Positions 38,979 to 48,542 of a stretch of DNA of 64,000 nucleotides are shown here, in pieces. The DNA lies in the NCBI RefSeq assembly GCF_002706745.1, contig NZ_CP017702.1, positions 1,612,001 through 1,676,000 on the forward strand, in the 5' to 3' direction. Below the pieces are notes generated by a model. That model was not told the origin of the DNA, did not search any database, and worked only from the letters and a program-made list of their open reading frames with translations. Every line of letters begins with the position of its first letter. The first letter of the stretch is position 1. The translations under genes were made by a program, and so were the position numbers. This stretch comes from Companilactobacillus farciminis KCTC 3681 = DSM 20184. Its GTDB lineage: Bacteria; Bacillota; Bacilli; Lactobacillales; Lactobacillaceae.

Positions 38979-38979
38979 T

Positions 38980-39570
38980 CTAATTTTTAACCATAATCAA
39001 ACGTTTGAAAATCTTATTCAACAAGACCGCTAAGACTAACAGCATAATCATATTAGCGATGAAACTACCACCATTAATGGCAAAAGAATAAATCCAAGGA
39101 TTCATTCCCTTAGGAGCATATGAACCCCAGTAAATACCGCCAGCGATGAAGTGGAAGAAATATTTTGCAAAGAAACCAATAGCCGAATAGAAAATAATCA
39201 ATCCTAAGGCATTGTTGCCCTGTTCAATCGAACGTTTTACTTGTACACTACCAAGTCCAATCAAACCAACTACACCAAAAGCAACTGGATATTCTACAAA
39301 ACCTTGCAAAGGATTCAAAAAACCACCACTACTAAAACCACGAATAACCAAGTCTAAAATTCCCCAAACTAATCCAGCCATTAAGCCAGGTTTCAAACCA
39401 CGGCGCAAAGCAAAGATCGACATCGGAATCAATCCGTAAGAAAATTCTACTGCAGAGACTCCTGTAGAATGAGGGATAAATGACAAGACCATCGCTAAAG
39501 CGGTAATCAAAGCCCCTTCGGTAATGACAACTAAATCATTGCCCGTACCTTTACTAACATTATTGATCAT
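38980..39570 (-). CDS. thiT: Thiamine ECF transporter S component ThiT
   Basis: Membrane substrate-binding subunit of an energy-coupling-factor transporter, taking up thiamine together with the shared EcfAA'T module encoded elsewhere. Six hydrophobic segments in 196 aa. ThiT signatures: LITALAMVLSFIP, VEFSYGLIPMSIFALRRG, GFLNPLQGFVEYPVAF and FFHFIAGGIYWGSYAP with the aromatic residues that stack on thiamine. The ATG at 39570 has AAGGGAG at 9-nt spacing; the frame's upstream extension runs into the leader. A TPP riboswitch precedes it. It links to pdhA and pdhB, whose cofactor is thiamine diphosphate. Confidence 0.93.
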   Translation of the reverse strand: MINNVSKGTGNDLVVITEGALITALAMVLSFIPHSTGVSAVEFSYGLIPMSIFALRRGLKPGLMAGLVWGILDLVIRGFSSGGFLNPLQGFVEYPVAFGVVGLIGLGSVQVKRSIEQGNNALGLIIFYSAIGFFAKYFFHFIAGGIYWGSYAPKGMNPWIYSFAINGGSFIANMIMLLVLAVLLNKIFKRLIMVKN

Positions 39571-39629
39571 AAAAAAGAACTCCCTTCTGATTTTCGTCAT
39601 CACAAGAGAGTTCGAGCTTCTGCTTGAAC

Positions 39630-39716
39630 AACACTATCCCTACGCATGTATTAACATAACAGGTTTAAAGGGTCTGAACTTAATTCACTCTCAGCCGAAT
39701 GGCTCCCCCTGTGTTG
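39630..39716 (-). promoter_or_regulatory. TPP riboswitch of thiT
   Basis: THI-element landmarks on the minus strand in order: AGGGGGAGCC, GGCTGAGAG, GACCCTTTAAACCTG, TTAATACATGCGTAGGGA. Downstream, a short stem with GTTC...GAAC arms and a CTCTC stretch before the AAGGGAG site suggest control of translation start rather than a classic terminator, since no T-run is present. Confidence 0.95.
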
Positions 39717-39737
39717 ACTTATTCAATTTACAGAAAA

Positions 39738-39767
39738 ATTGTACCATAGTCCCTATTTTCTTCCAAA
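39738..39767 (-). promoter_or_regulatory. Predicted promoter of the TPP riboswitch-thiT transcript
   Basis: Minus strand TTTGGA, 18-nt spacer, TACAAT, with TGG just before the -10 (extended -10 type). The -35 lies inside the last codons of minD. Confidence 0.4.
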
Positions 39768-40550
39768 CACTCTGCCCCAAAAGCCAACTTTTTTTGTGTG
39801 AGTTGACAAATCAAGAGGAATGTTTTCACCAAGCATACGTCGAGCAATATTTTGATAGCTATGGCCCGCATCGCTTTGGTCATCAAAGACTACAGTTCTA
39901 CCTGAATTAGAAGCTGAAATTACCTTATCTTCATCAATTACGATTCCTAATAGTGGAATCCCTAAATGGTTAACGATGTCATCGATTCTCATTGACGTAC
40001 CATCATTGATCATATTTTTTCGAATCCGGTTAATAATTAAATGTGGCGTAATTGGCATGTTCATGTTTTCCAAAATACCGACAACACGATCGGCGTCACT
40101 AACAGAAGCGACTTCTGGATTAGTAACTACCAAAGCTCCATCTGCAATGGAAACGGCATTTTGAAAGCCATATTCAATTCCCGCTGGACAATCGATCATC
40201 ACAAAATCGAAACGTTGTTTCAATTCATTGACGATATTGCCAACGGATTCTTTATCCAAAACATATTTATCAGCAAACTGCGAAGCTGCTAACAAATACA
40301 AATTATCTTCGAAACGTGGATCTCTGACTAAAGCTTGCGATACTACCACTCGATGCTGTGCCACATCAACAATGTCGTAAACGATTCGATTGGTTAGCCC
40401 CATGACCGCATCCAGGTTTCTTAGACCAATATCCAAATCAACCATGCAGACCTTTTTTCCAAGGCTTGCCAAGACAGTACTAACATTTGCTGTGGTAGTA
40501 GTCTTTCCAACTCCACCTTTTCCAGAAGTTACAACGATTGATATCCCCAT
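39753..40550 (-). CDS. minD: Septum-site-determining ATPase MinD
   Basis: ParA-type membrane ATPase that recruits MinC to block polar division. Deviant Walker A GKGGVGKTTTTAN at the N terminus, VDLDIGLRNLDAVMG, DCPAGIE (Walker B region). The C-terminal tail (TKKVGFWGRVFGRK) is the membrane-targeting amphipathic helix. 265 aa. No minE is present; DivIVA and, by family knowledge, MinJ-like functions would place it. 22 bp after minC. Confidence 0.96.
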   Translation of the reverse strand: MGISIVVTSGKGGVGKTTTTANVSTVLASLGKKVCMVDLDIGLRNLDAVMGLTNRIVYDIVDVAQHRVVVSQALVRDPRFEDNLYLLAASQFADKYVLDKESVGNIVNELKQRFDFVMIDCPAGIEYGFQNAVSIADGALVVTNPEVASVSDADRVVGILENMNMPITPHLIINRIRKNMINDGTSMRIDDIVNHLGIPLLGIVIDEDKVISASNSGRTVVFDDQSDAGHSYQNIARRMLGENIPLDLSTHTKKVGFWGRVFGRK

Positions 40551-40572
40551 AGTTAACCTGTCCTTTTTTAAA

Positions 40573-41211
40573 CTAACGCTTATAATTTTTCAGATCATCA
40601 ATGCTGATAGAATGCAAATCATCAATAAAGGCATACTTTTCAGCTTGAAAATCTTTTTTGTTATCATCAGTTACGATTTCAATCACATCAGCAATTCTCA
40701 GTTGATCAACATCTTTTAAATTGCCAAAGATCATTGCATTCGTATTGTCAGGAAATCCTGCATGAACGATTCCATTCACATCGCCAAGGATATAAATTGA
40801 CCCGCTAGCTCTCACTTGAGCATCCCGATGCAAAGTGCCCAGAAAAATCAAATCACCTTCGTAATCGATTTTTTGTCCACTACGAATAATTCCCGATTCA
40901 ACATTAGTCCGATTAGCTTTTAAAATATCGGCAACTTTCAAATTATCTTCAACATCAGCTTCGATATCTTTCAAAGTTAATTGTGGATATTCATCAAAGA
41001 AATCACGGATATCGTTTTTTTGATCTTCAGTTAGTAAACGACGTCCTGTTTTAACAGTAAAGTAAATAACATCATCATTTTCATTAGTTGATTTGGCATT
41101 TTGCTGGATAATCAAATCCTTCATTTCTTTTAAAGCAGCGCCATAATTAGCTTTGTCGTCAATAATGACCGAAAAGCCATTCTTATCACCTTTTAAAATG
41201 ATGTCACTCAT
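40573..41211 (-). CDS. minC: Septum-site-determining protein MinC
   Basis: FtsZ-assembly inhibitor. The 212-aa protein has a variable N-terminal domain and the conserved C-terminal beta-helix domain (VESGIIRSGQKIDYEGDLIFLG, VRASGSIYILGDVNGIVHAG). It overlaps mreD by 4 bp (ATGA), so minCD is part of the mreBCD-minCD operon. Confidence 0.94.
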   Translation of the reverse strand: MSDIILKGDKNGFSVIIDDKANYGAALKEMKDLIIQQNAKSTNENDDVIYFTVKTGRRLLTEDQKNDIRDFFDEYPQLTLKDIEADVEDNLKVADILKANRTNVESGIIRSGQKIDYEGDLIFLGTLHRDAQVRASGSIYILGDVNGIVHAGFPDNTNAMIFGNLKDVDQLRIADVIEIVTDDNKKDFQAEKYAFIDDLHSISIDDLKNYKR

Positions 41212-41750
41212 TTACTATCCCTCCGATATTTCACCATCCAACTCGACAAATTAGCCAAGGGAACGTAAAGAATAAAGAAAACTACTACGTTCCACAACAA
41301 AGTTGGACCCAATGTATACGTGATGAAATCTAATACATCAGTATTAGTTTGTTGCAATAAGCGTTCCAACAAATAAATACCTGATTGCAAGAATGTCAAC
41401 GACAAGAAATAAATCGAAAGATCATATCCCATATTGTTTTTCAACAATAAGAATTTAAAATGATCAATTCCCACCATTAGAAGTGGCAATAAAATCGTAT
41501 ACAATCCAATTATTCCGTAATAATAAGAATCGTACAAAAGTCCAAAGACGACTCCTAAAATTATCAAATGTCTACGATCATCGATTCGCATCGTCAACAT
41601 TACTATTAGCATCAACATCAACTGTGGCAAAACGTTAAATCCACCATGGTTCATATTATTCAAAAAGGCCCATTTCATTAAACCATCCAAGTAAAATGCT
41701 AATAATAGAAAAAATACTTGTCCGACTACTTTACGAGTTTTGATATTCAT
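41208..41750 (-). CDS. mreD: Rod-shape-determining protein MreD
   Basis: Integral membrane partner of MreC, 180 aa with about five to six hydrophobic segments; typical features are FNVLPQLMLMLIVMLTMRID and GLLYDSYYYGIIGLYTILLPL. Part of the elongation complex. One-base overlap with mreC and 4-bp overlap with minC. Confidence 0.93.
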   Translation of the reverse strand: MNIKTRKVVGQVFFLLLAFYLDGLMKWAFLNNMNHGGFNVLPQLMLMLIVMLTMRIDDRRHLIILGVVFGLLYDSYYYGIIGLYTILLPLLMVGIDHFKFLLLKNNMGYDLSIYFLSLTFLQSGIYLLERLLQQTNTDVLDFITYTLGPTLLWNVVVFFILYVPLANLSSWMVKYRRDSK

Positions 41751-42610
41751 TACTTCTCACCGCTAACTGATGACTTGATTACTGTCACAACTGTGAAGTT
41801 ACGCAATTCAGCAGCTGGAGTGATGTATACCGAGTTAGTCATACCGTAATTGTCTTTTTTGATTCCATAAACCTTACCGATGTATAACCCTCTTGGTGTC
41901 AAACCACCTAAACCGGAAGTAATAACGCTTTGGCCTTTTTTAATACTCTTCGTTGAAGTGACGTTTTCCATGACTAAATCACCAGTATCGCCATCGTAAC
42001 GACTCACAACACCAGTAATGTTCTTATTGTCGCCGATGATTTCAGCAGCAAATTTGTCATTTAATTCATTATTGGTTGAAATCAATTCAACTTTTGAACT
42101 GACTTTATCGACTTCAATGATTCTACCAATCAAGTCTTTACCAGACATGACTGGCATATTCTTTTTAATACCACTTGTTTGACCACGATTGATCGTCAAG
42201 TAACTTTGCCAGCTACTTGGTGAACGTGACAAAACAGAAGCATTGACAGTGGAATAATCTGTCAAAGTACTATTGAGTTTTAATTCTTGTTTGAGTTGTT
42301 TATTTTCATCTTGAACTACTTCTAATTTAGCCTGATTTTGAGCCAATTCACCGATACGTGCTTTTAAACGTTTGTTCTCAGTGTAAGTGTTGTATAAATC
42401 AGAGAATTCTGAGGTAGCATTTTTCACAGCATTGGTTGGATAAGCAAAGACACCACCAACCACGCTGACAACATCATTACCGATCTGTTGAACTACTGGC
42501 GGCGTACTCTTCTTATCACGAATATTGACCGTCACCGCTAAAAGTCCAAAAGTTACGATAATAAGTATCATTAAGATAATCAATTTTTTATTTGAAAAGA
42601 ACTTTTGCAT
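41750..42610 (-). CDS. mreC: Rod-shape-determining protein MreC
   Basis: Bitopic scaffold that activates elongasome synthases. N-terminal membrane helix (~10-28), coiled coil (~75-105, ENKRLKARIGELAQNQAKLEVVQDEN in two halves) and the beta-rich MreC domain with LSRSPSSWQSYLTINRGQTSG and GLGGLTPRGLYIGKV. 286 aa. It follows mreB with a hairpin and T-run in the gap (42631-42657), so only part of the mreB transcription may continue. Confidence 0.95.
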   Translation of the reverse strand: MQKFFSNKKLIILMILIIVTFGLLAVTVNIRDKKSTPPVVQQIGNDVVSVVGGVFAYPTNAVKNATSEFSDLYNTYTENKRLKARIGELAQNQAKLEVVQDENKQLKQELKLNSTLTDYSTVNASVLSRSPSSWQSYLTINRGQTSGIKKNMPVMSGKDLIGRIIEVDKVSSKVELISTNNELNDKFAAEIIGDNKNITGVVSRYDGDTGDLVMENVTSTKSIKKGQSVITSGLGGLTPRGLYIGKVYGIKKDNYGMTNSVYITPAAELRNFTVVTVIKSSVSGEK

Positions 42611-42630
42611 TGCTTCCTCCTAGTAGATCA

Positions 42631-42657
42631 AATAAAAAAAACGGGATTAACCCGCTT
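42631..42657 (-). terminator. Internal hairpin with T-run between mreB and mreC
   Basis: Minus strand GCGGG-TTAAT-CCCG followed by eight T, starting at the mreB stop codon. The stem is short, so partial readthrough into mreC-mreD-minC-minD is expected. Confidence 0.65.
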
Positions 42658-43657
42658 ATTTTTGGCGACGCATTACATCGATATTTTTAAGTGATTCACC
42701 AGTACCGATGGCCACACAATCTAGTGGGTCTTGAGCAATGAATACGGGAACTCCAGTTGCTTCAGATATCACTTCAGGTAAATGATGTAATAAAGCACCA
42801 CCACCAGTAAGTACGATACCATGATCGATAACGTCGGCGGCAATCTCAGGAGATGTTTCCTCAAGAGTTTCTTTAATTGTTTCAATGATTTCTTCGACAT
42901 TTTCGTGAATAGCTGTGGCAATATCTTCACCAGTCAATGAGACTGTCTTAGGTAGACCAGTTACCAAATCACGACCACGAATTTGCATTGATTCAAGTTC
43001 TTTTGACTTCTCGATTGAAGCAGAACCAACTTGAATCTTAACGTCTTCAGCAGTTCTTTCACCAATTTGTAGGTTGAAGTTTGACTTAATATATGCAGAA
43101 ATTGATTCGTCAAACTTGTCACCAGCAACACGGATAGAACGTGATGAAACGATACCACCCAATGAAATAGTAGCAACATCAGTAGTACCACCACCAATAT
43201 CAACAACCATATTACCAGTTGGATCCATAACAGGAAGACCTGCACCGATAGCAGCTGCAAATGGTTCTTCGATTACATAAGCTTCACGAGCCCCTGCATG
43301 TTGTGTTGCTTCAATAACAGCACGCTTTTCAACTTCTGTAACACCACTTGGAACACAAACCATAACTGATGGTTTTGAGTTGTTAGCAGTTTTTTCGATG
43401 AAGTACTTCATCATAGCTGCTGTTGTGTCATAGTCGGCAATTACACCGTCACGCATTGGACGAATTGCAGAAATACTACCCGGTGTACGACCAATCATTT
43501 CACGTGCGTCTGAACCGACGGCAACGATTTCTCCAGTGTTATTATTTTTTGCAACAACTGAAGGTTCATTTAAAACTATACCTTTTCCTTCAGCATAAAC
43601 TAGAGTATTTGCAGTTCCCAAGTCTATACCGAGCTTCTTTGATCCAATACCAAACAA
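42656..43657 (-). CDS. mreB: Actin-like cell-shape protein MreB
   Basis: Forms membrane-bound filaments guiding lateral wall synthesis. Phosphate-1 [34 protein letters not shown], phosphate-2 [19 protein letters not shown] and adenosine motif [16 protein letters not shown]. 333 aa. The start is TTG at 43657 with AAAGGAG about 9 nt upstream; no ATG is available. First gene of mreBCD-minCD. A second paralogue is at 60302-61291. Confidence 0.96.
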   Translation of the reverse strand: MFGIGSKKLGIDLGTANTLVYAEGKGIVLNEPSVVAKNNNTGEIVAVGSDAREMIGRTPGSISAIRPMRDGVIADYDTTAAMMKYFIEKTANNSKPSVMVCVPSGVTEVEKRAVIEATQHAGAREAYVIEEPFAAAIGAGLPVMDPTGNMVVDIGGGTTDVATISLGGIVSSRSIRVAGDKFDESISAYIKSNFNLQIGERTAEDVKIQVGSASIEKSKELESMQIRGRDLVTGLPKTVSLTGEDIATAIHENVEEIIETIKETLEETSPEIAADVIDHGIVLTGGGALLHHLPEVISEATGVPVFIAQDPLDCVAIGTGESLKNIDVMRRQK

Positions 43658-43705
43658 TTTATTTTCTCTCCTTTAAAGTACACACCACATTTTACGCTAA
43701 TCAAA

Positions 43706-43733
43706 ATTATATCATAGAAAACGCCGAATGAAA
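43706..43733 (-). promoter_or_regulatory. Predicted promoter of mreBCD-minCD
   Basis: Minus strand TTTCAT, 16-nt spacer, TATAAT preceded by TGA; about 49 bp upstream of the mreB start. Confidence 0.55.
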
Positions 43734-43751
43734 GTACGACGAAATCATATC

Positions 43752-44390
43752 CTAAATTAAATTTAAAGACTTTAGACTAGAATATGTCTTTTTTGTAATA
43801 ATTAAATGGTCTATTAAGTTTATTCCTATTAAATGGCAACATTTTTGTAGTCTCAAACTGAACTCTTGATCGTTTTGCGAAAACATCAACGAACCGTTCG
43901 GATGGTTATGAGCAATCAAAACTTGCGTTGCAGACATCCCAACCGCTTCGCGTAAAATATCCCGCGGATGGACCGTTGCTGAATCGACTGTACCAATAAA
44001 AATAATTTTCTCTGAGATCACGTGATAACTATTATTTAAATATATTGCTATTAGCTTTTCTTGTGGAGCACTCCCAATTTTCTTTATTAAATGTTGACCC
44101 ATATCAGCAACCGAAACAGTTTCTTCTGATAAGGTATCAGCTTGATTTTTTCTTGATCCTAATTCTATTGCCGCAAGTACTTTACAAGCTTGCGCTACTC
44201 CTACTCCATTAAAAGACATTAATTGCTCTAAACTCAAGTTTAAACCATTGGATTCAGAAACTATTTTTCTAGCAAGTTTGGCTACAGGATATTCTTTAGT
44301 CCCATTTCCCAAAATCACGGCTAATAATTCTTCATCTTTTAATGTAGCGACACCATAGCTTAAAATTCTTTCTCTTAAATTTATCATCAT
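43752..44390 (-). CDS. radC: RadC family protein (JAB/MPN metallo domain)
   Basis: 212 aa: an N-terminal helix-hairpin-helix region (FNGVGVAQACKVLAAIELGSR in outline) followed by a JAB1/MPN domain with the metal motif AHNHPNGSLMFSQND. Biochemical role unknown; despite the name a direct DNA-repair function is not established. There is no good ribosome binding site before the paired ATG codons at 44390/44387. It starts 10 bp after folC, so translation may depend on ribosomes finishing folC. Confidence 0.87.
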   Translation of the reverse strand: MMINLRERILSYGVATLKDEELLAVILGNGTKEYPVAKLARKIVSESNGLNLSLEQLMSFNGVGVAQACKVLAAIELGSRKNQADTLSEETVSVADMGQHLIKKIGSAPQEKLIAIYLNNSYHVISEKIIFIGTVDSATVHPRDILREAVGMSATQVLIAHNHPNGSLMFSQNDQEFSLRLQKCCHLIGINLIDHLIITKKTYSSLKSLNLI

Positions 44391-44399
44391 AATTGAAAA

Positions 44400-45665
44400 T
44401 TACGAAAAATAATTCTCCAAATCTGATACTAAATAAAATGATCCTGTAACTAACAACAATTGGTCATCAGTCAAGTGAGAAACAATTTTCTGTAATTCAT
44501 CACGATAATTTTCAACAAAAGAAACATTCGAATATTGCGATAAGTTATAGTCCTCTTTCGTAGCAGAACGTGCCATATCAAGCTTTGTAATATAAATATG
44601 CTTAGATTTTGGCACCAATTCATCCAAAATATCGTGACGATCTTTATCCTTCATCCCTGCATATAAAACAATTATATCCTTATTTTCATAATTTATTGAT
44701 AAAGAATTGATTAAATTGTAAATTGCTGAAATGTTATGGGCTCCGTCTAGCAAAATCAATGGTTTCTTCTGAACTACTTGAGCTCGACCAGGCAATTGAT
44801 ATTTATCAAGATTATCCCTGATCAAATCTGAATCCAGTTTTAAACCATGTAACTTCTGAAATTCTAGAAAAGCTTTTATCGCTATTGAAGCATTAATTGC
44901 GGTAGTTTTTTCAAAACCTAAGCAATTTAAGCCTTCTACTGATAGCTTATCATCATAATATATAAACGATAAAGAAAAATCATTATTTTTATACTTTTTT
45001 AGTGAAAAATTTTGTCCATAACTGAATAACGGACTATTTAATGTCTCGGCTTCTTTTTGAATGATGCCTCGAACTGATTCATGCAATTGTCCAGTAATGA
45101 TTGGACGATTTGGCTTAATAATACCAGCCTTTTCCCGAGCAATGTCTTGTAAAGTTGGTCCAATCAATAACTCATGGTCTAAGTCAATTGAAGTAATAAT
45201 TGAAAGCACCGGTGTAATAACATTAGTTTTATCATGTTTAGCACCGATTCCAGCCTCAATTACAGCTACATCAACACGACCACGGAAATAAAAATACCCC
45301 AAAATCGTTACAAATTCAAACTCAGCTAACGGAATTCCTGCAACTTTTTCTTTGATGTAATTAACTTCTTTAACTAATTCGTCGTTAGAAATATATTGAT
45401 GATTGATTTGAATACGTTCATTGAATTCTTTAATAAAAGGCGACGTGAACATTCCTACACGCTTGCCACTAGCCTCTAGTAAATTTGCCAAAAAATTAGT
45501 AGTTGTACCCTTACCATTAGTCCCCGTGATATGAATCGTTTCATAACTGTCTTGAGGATTATCTAATCGGCTCAAAGCTTCTTTAATATTACCCAAATCA
45601 TTCGTTCGTTTGAATTTAGGTAAACTATGAATAAATTTCAACGCTTCTTCGTAAGTTTCTAACAA
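44400..45665 (-). CDS. folC: Folylpolyglutamate/dihydrofolate synthase FolC
   Basis: Adds glutamate to folates; Mur-ligase fold. ATP-binding HITGTNGKGTTTNFLANLL near residue 40, MFTSPFIKEFNERIQI, ITSIDLDHELLIGPT, and LLDGAHNISAIYNLI in the second half. The frame is open to 45713, but that would cross the valS terminator. The TTG at 45665 has TTGGAG 7 nt upstream and gives the usual N terminus (LETYEEALKFIHSLP), 421 aa. Downstream of valS as in many Firmicutes. Confidence 0.92.
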   Translation of the reverse strand: MLETYEEALKFIHSLPKFKRTNDLGNIKEALSRLDNPQDSYETIHITGTNGKGTTTNFLANLLEASGKRVGMFTSPFIKEFNERIQINHQYISNDELVKEVNYIKEKVAGIPLAEFEFVTILGYFYFRGRVDVAVIEAGIGAKHDKTNVITPVLSIITSIDLDHELLIGPTLQDIAREKAGIIKPNRPIITGQLHESVRGIIQKEAETLNSPLFSYGQNFSLKKYKNNDFSLSFIYYDDKLSVEGLNCLGFEKTTAINASIAIKAFLEFQKLHGLKLDSDLIRDNLDKYQLPGRAQVVQKKPLILLDGAHNISAIYNLINSLSINYENKDIIVLYAGMKDKDRHDILDELVPKSKHIYITKLDMARSATKEDYNLSQYSNVSFVENYRDELQKIVSHLTDDQLLLVTGSFYLVSDLENYFS

Positions 45666-45685
45666 TATCTTTCTCCAATTTTTCT

Positions 45686-45717
45686 TAAATAAAAAGGGCT
45701 GGACTTTTGCCAACCCT
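45686..45717 (-). terminator. Terminator of valS
   Basis: Minus strand AGGGTTGG-CAAAAG-TCCAGCCCT, then TTTTTATTT; the stem includes one G-U pair. It lies 20 bp after valS and just upstream of the folC ribosome binding site. Confidence 0.8.
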
Positions 45718-45737
45718 CATCATTATATACTCAAATT

Positions 45738-48386
45738 TTATTTATTAGCTTGTAATTGTTGAATTCTTTGTTGTACTTTGGCTTGACGTGATTGATAATC
45801 AGCCAATTTTTCTTTTTGTTCAGCAACAACTTTTTCAGGAGCCTTTTGTACGAAGTTCTTGTTAGAAAGTTTCTTGTTGATACGTTCAATTTCTTTGTCA
45901 AGTTTAGCTATTTCTTCATTTTGACGAGCAATTTCATCATCAATGTTGATCAATTCAGCCAATGGAACGTACAATTCAGCACCATTAGTAACAGCAGTCA
46001 TTGCTAGAGCTGGGGCTTCGATGTCAGTTGCAACTTTCAAGTCCTTTGGATGCATGAAGCGGTCGATGTATTCCTTGTTGTTCAAGACCACATCTTTAAC
46101 CTTGTCGTCTTGAGGTTTGATCAAGATATCAACAGCTTTAGACATTGGGGCATTAGCTTCCAAACGGATCTTTCTTAGGGACTTGATCAAATCGATCAAA
46201 ACATCCATTTGATTCATAGCATCAGCATCGTCAAATTCAGCATGATTTTCGGGATACTTAGCTTGCATGATTGACTTGCCGTTGTGAGGCATTGTTAGCC
46301 AAATCTTTTCAGTAACAAATGGCATGATTGGGTGCATCAATCTCAAAGTTTGATCCAAGACATAAGTCAAGATCATCTTCTTTTGTTTCTTAGCAGCTTC
46401 ATCATCACCAGTTAGAGTAGCTTTACTCATTTCGATGTACCAGTCACAGAAATCGTTCCAAATAAAGTTGTAAAGATTACGACCAACTTCACCAAATTCA
46501 AAGTTGTCCATCAAACGATTAACTTCTTTAACAGTGTGGTTTAATTTGGCCAAGATCCACTTATCAGATAAGTCATAACTAGTTACCTGTGACAAATCGT
46601 CCATAGCTGGAGTGTCATCGTCAAGGTTCATGATAACGTAACGAGAAGCATTCCAGATTTTATTGATAAAGTTCCAAGCAGAGTCCATCTTGTCATAACT
46701 GAATCTTGTATCTTGTCCTGGAGTTGAACCATTCATCAAGAACCAACGCAAAGCATCGGCACCGTATTTTTGGATAACATCCATTGGATCGATACCATTG
46801 CCAAGTGATTTACTCATCTTGCGACCTTGTTCATCACGAATCAAACCGTGGATAACAACGTGGTCAAATGGTTTCTTACCTGTAAATTTCAAACTTTGGA
46901 AAATCATTCTTGAAACCCAGAAGAAAATAATATCGTAACCAGTAACTAAAGTATTAGTTGGGAAGTAACGCTTGAAGTCTTCTGCGTCAGTATCTGGCCA
47001 ACCCATAGTTGAAAATGGCCATAGAGCACTTGAGAACCAAGTATCAAGCACGTCTTGTTCTTGATCCCAGTTTTCAATATCCTTAGGTGCTTCTTCACCA
47101 ACGTAAGTTTCACCAGTCTTCTTGTTGTACCAAGCTGGGATTTGGTGTCCCCACCATAGTTGACGAGAAATAACCCAATCGTGAACATTTTCCATCCATT
47201 GTGTGAAGGTATCTTCAAAACGGTCAGGTACAAAGTTAACTTTGTCATCACCCTTTTGGTTCTTCAAAGCCATTTCTGCAAGTGGCTTCATCTTAACGAA
47301 CCATTGTGTTGAAAGTCTTGGCTCAACTTGTACGCCAGAACGTTCTGAATGTCCAACACTGTGAACGTAAGGTTCAATATTGATCATGTAACCTTCATCT
47401 TGTAGGTCTTTTACGATAGCCTTTCTAGCTTCAAAACGATCCATGCCGTTGTATTTACCAGCATTTTCGTTCATTGTACCGTCAGCGTTCATTGTGTTGA
47501 TACGTTTCAAGTCATGACGATTACCAACCGCAAAGTCGTTAGGGTCATGAGCTGGAGTGATTTTAACCATACCAGTACCAAATTCTTTATCAACGTAGTG
47601 GTCAGTAATAATTGGAATCTTACGGTCAACTAATGGCACGATGATTTCCTTACCGACGATATCCTTGTATCTGTCATCATCAGGAGCAACAGCTACGGCA
47701 ACATCACCAAACATAGTTTCTGGACGTGTTGTAGCAATTTCAATGTAACCTGAACCATCGGCATATGGATACTTAACGTGGTAGAAAGCACCTTGATCGT
47801 CCTTGTGGATAACTTCGATATCTGACAAAGCTGTTTGTAGTTGTGGATCCCAGTTGATAATGTATTCGCCACGGTAGATCAAACCTTCGTTATACAACTT
47901 AACAAAGACCTTGCGAACAGCCTTTGACAAGCCTTCGTCCAAAGTAAATCTTTCACGTGAATAATCCAATGAAAGTCCTAATTTACCCCATTGTGATTTG
48001 ATGATAGAAGCGAATTCATCTTTCCACTTCCAAACTTCATCAACGAACTTCTCACGACCTAGATCGTAACGAGAAATTCCTTGTTCACGTAATTTAGCCT
48101 CAACTTTAGCTTGAGTAGCAATTCCGGCGTGATCCATACCTGGTAGGTATAAAGTATCGAACCCTTGCATTCTCTTGTAACGAATCAAAGTATCTTGAAT
48201 CGTTGTGTCCCAAGCGTGACCCAAGTGCAACTTACCAGTAACATTGGGTGGTGGGATAACGATTGAATAAGGTTTAGCTTTCTTATCTCCAGAAGGTTTG
48301 AAGACGTCTTCATCTAACCAAGTTTGATAACGACCTTCTTCGACTTCTTGAGGATTGTATTTTGTATCCATGTCGATTTCTCTCAT
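45738..48386 (-). CDS. valS: Valyl-tRNA synthetase
   Basis: Class I synthetase charging tRNA-Val, 882 aa. HLGHAWDTT (HIGH motif) and [11 protein letters not shown] (KMSKS) are clear, with the editing domain between them and a long C-terminal coiled coil ([20 protein letters not shown] and onward) typical of ValRS. The ATG at 48386 has GGAGG 7 nt upstream. Regulated by the T-box at 48543-48745; between attenuator and gene lies a hairpin-rich repeat (48436-48540). Confidence 0.98.
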   Translation of the reverse strand: MREIDMDTKYNPQEVEEGRYQTWLDEDVFKPSGDKKAKPYSIVIPPPNVTGKLHLGHAWDTTIQDTLIRYKRMQGFDTLYLPGMDHAGIATQAKVEAKLREQGISRYDLGREKFVDEVWKWKDEFASIIKSQWGKLGLSLDYSRERFTLDEGLSKAVRKVFVKLYNEGLIYRGEYIINWDPQLQTALSDIEVIHKDDQGAFYHVKYPYADGSGYIEIATTRPETMFGDVAVAVAPDDDRYKDIVGKEIIVPLVDRKIPIITDHYVDKEFGTGMVKITPAHDPNDFAVGNRHDLKRINTMNADGTMNENAGKYNGMDRFEARKAIVKDLQDEGYMINIEPYVHSVGHSERSGVQVEPRLSTQWFVKMKPLAEMALKNQKGDDKVNFVPDRFEDTFTQWMENVHDWVISRQLWWGHQIPAWYNKKTGETYVGEEAPKDIENWDQEQDVLDTWFSSALWPFSTMGWPDTDAEDFKRYFPTNTLVTGYDIIFFWVSRMIFQSLKFTGKKPFDHVVIHGLIRDEQGRKMSKSLGNGIDPMDVIQKYGADALRWFLMNGSTPGQDTRFSYDKMDSAWNFINKIWNASRYVIMNLDDDTPAMDDLSQVTSYDLSDKWILAKLNHTVKEVNRLMDNFEFGEVGRNLYNFIWNDFCDWYIEMSKATLTGDDEAAKKQKKMILTYVLDQTLRLMHPIMPFVTEKIWLTMPHNGKSIMQAKYPENHAEFDDADAMNQMDVLIDLIKSLRKIRLEANAPMSKAVDILIKPQDDKVKDVVLNNKEYIDRFMHPKDLKVATDIEAPALAMTAVTNGAELYVPLAELINIDDEIARQNEEIAKLDKEIERINKKLSNKNFVQKAPEKVVAEQKEKLADYQSRQAKVQQRIQQLQANK

Positions 48387-48435
48387 GTTGTTTCCTCCAT
48401 TTTTTTATTTATTCTGATATATTACTTAAAATGAG

Positions 48436-48540
48436 GATTATCCCCATATAACATTCTCTAACCGGCATAGCCAAAAGTCATGGAATACGGGCGCTATGCG
48501 CCCCCATAACACTCTCTAACCGGCATAGCCGGTAAGAGAC
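48436..48540. repeat. Hairpin-rich duplicated element in the valS leader
   Basis: Between the T-box terminator and valS are two direct copies of about 30 bp, at 48442-48472 and 48502-48530. They share the pattern CCCCATA...TCTCTAACCGGCATAGCC. Copy 2 completes a near-perfect hairpin CTCTAACCGGC-ATA-GCCGGTAAGAG (48514-48538); copy 1 has lost the right arm. A second perfect hairpin, GGGCGC-TAT-GCGCCC (48489-48503), lies between them. The stretch is visibly more GC-rich than its surroundings. It looks like a small dispersed extragenic repeat (REP/MITE-like). I saw no other copy in this window, so mobility is inference. Confidence 0.7.
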
Positions 48541-48542
48541 TG

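Noticed and set aside
39524-39910. 128-codon plus-strand open frame across the thiT leader and minD end
   Set aside because: It runs antisense to the TPP riboswitch and the 3' end of minD, has no ribosome binding site and shows no recognisable protein pattern.
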